The notes under the pieces were generated by a model. That model was not told the DNA's origin. It saw only the letters and a list, made by a program, of their open reading frames with translations, and made no database searches. From Onchocerca lupi (taxonomy: Eukaryota; Nematoda; Chromadorea; Rhabditida; Onchocercidae), in the NCBI GenBank assembly GCA_028564675.1, contig JAOVVO010000331.1, forward strand, positions 21,009 to 85,008: a DNA stretch of 64,000 nucleotides, given 5' to 3'. Positions 63,929 to 64,000 of this stretch are shown piece by piece; within the stretch, counting starts at the first letter, position 1, and each line of letters begins with the position of its first letter. The position numbers were made by a program, and so were the translations under genes.

Positions 63929-64000
<72 letters not shown>
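63886..64000. repeat. AAT trinucleotide microsatellite reaching the window end
   Basis: The last 115 bases are almost entirely AAT/ATA triplets with a few interruptions (ACA, ATG, TTA), the last 70 being nearly pure. The array continues past the window. Confidence 0.95.

Larger units (their letters stand above)
55462..64000. other. Gene-poor AT-rich region
   Basis: I find no supportable exon in 8.5 kb. The open frames here are A/T-homopolymer artefacts. The region holds many long A or T runs, an (AT)n at 58323-58345, a 76-bp direct repeat at 57872/57971, diverged tandem repeats (58900-59340, 60855-61400, 62668-62830), a CT tract and TATA-like site (61620-61745), and a terminal AAT microsatellite. 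It lies upstream of the Ly6-like gene, whose promoter should be at its left end. Confidence 0.6.

Noticed and set aside
1..64000. CRISPR arrays, tRNA, rRNA and SL RNA genes, transposase or reverse transcriptase
   Set aside because: No regular repeat-spacer array was seen. No tRNA B-box with cloverleaf potential, rRNA core motif, spliced-leader sequence or mobile-element protein motif was recognised on either strand.

Overview
The window is a stretch of nuclear genome from a nematode, most likely a clade III (spirurid/filarial-like) species. This rests on the very AT-rich sequence with long poly-A/T tracts, genes split into many short exons (4 to 26), nematode-type TTTTCAG splice acceptors, acceptor-like signals directly in front of several start codons (as expected for spliced-leader trans-splicing), and animal proteins that read best as nematode orthologues. 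The species itself cannot be fixed from sequence alone. All gene models were built by hand by joining exons whose reading phases agree.

Layout, left to right. (1) 1-12140, minus strand: Golgi alpha-mannosidase II (aman-2), 26 exons in view, with the extreme 3' end probably outside the window. (2) 16503-21146, minus: the NDR-family protein kinase SAX-1/STK38. (3) 24500-33854, plus: a nuclear protein with an N-terminal chromodomain, a long disordered basic/acidic middle, ankyrin-like repeats and an unrecognised C-terminal domain; overall layout like vertebrate MPP8. (4) 34527-39137, minus: CWF19L1 (spliceosome/lariat-associated). (5) 39892-42027, minus: GPATCH11 (G-patch protein). (6) 42795-46819, plus: an SRSF10/12-like SR protein with an unusual acidic tail. 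(7) 48679-50752, plus: ESCO-type cohesin acetyltransferase. (8) 52441-55461, minus: a secreted Ly6/uPAR-like protein, probably GPI-anchored. (9) 55462-64000: no gene seen; AT-rich, repeat-laden DNA ending in an AAT microsatellite.

Genes 4-6 are three RNA-processing genes side by side, with GPATCH11 and the SR gene sharing a divergent 0.77 kb promoter region. The strongest items for a second look are: an in-frame candidate poison exon and a duplicated, in-frame alternative acceptor in the SR gene; a mutated (CG instead of AG) acceptor in the kinase gene; non-consensus residues around the GH38 active site of the mannosidase; a PIP-box at the start of the ESCO protein; two intronic foldback hairpins; and a perfect 28-bp alternating purine/pyrimidine palindrome. 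No mobile-element gene, CRISPR array, tRNA or rRNA was recognised. No single multi-gene novel system is evident.
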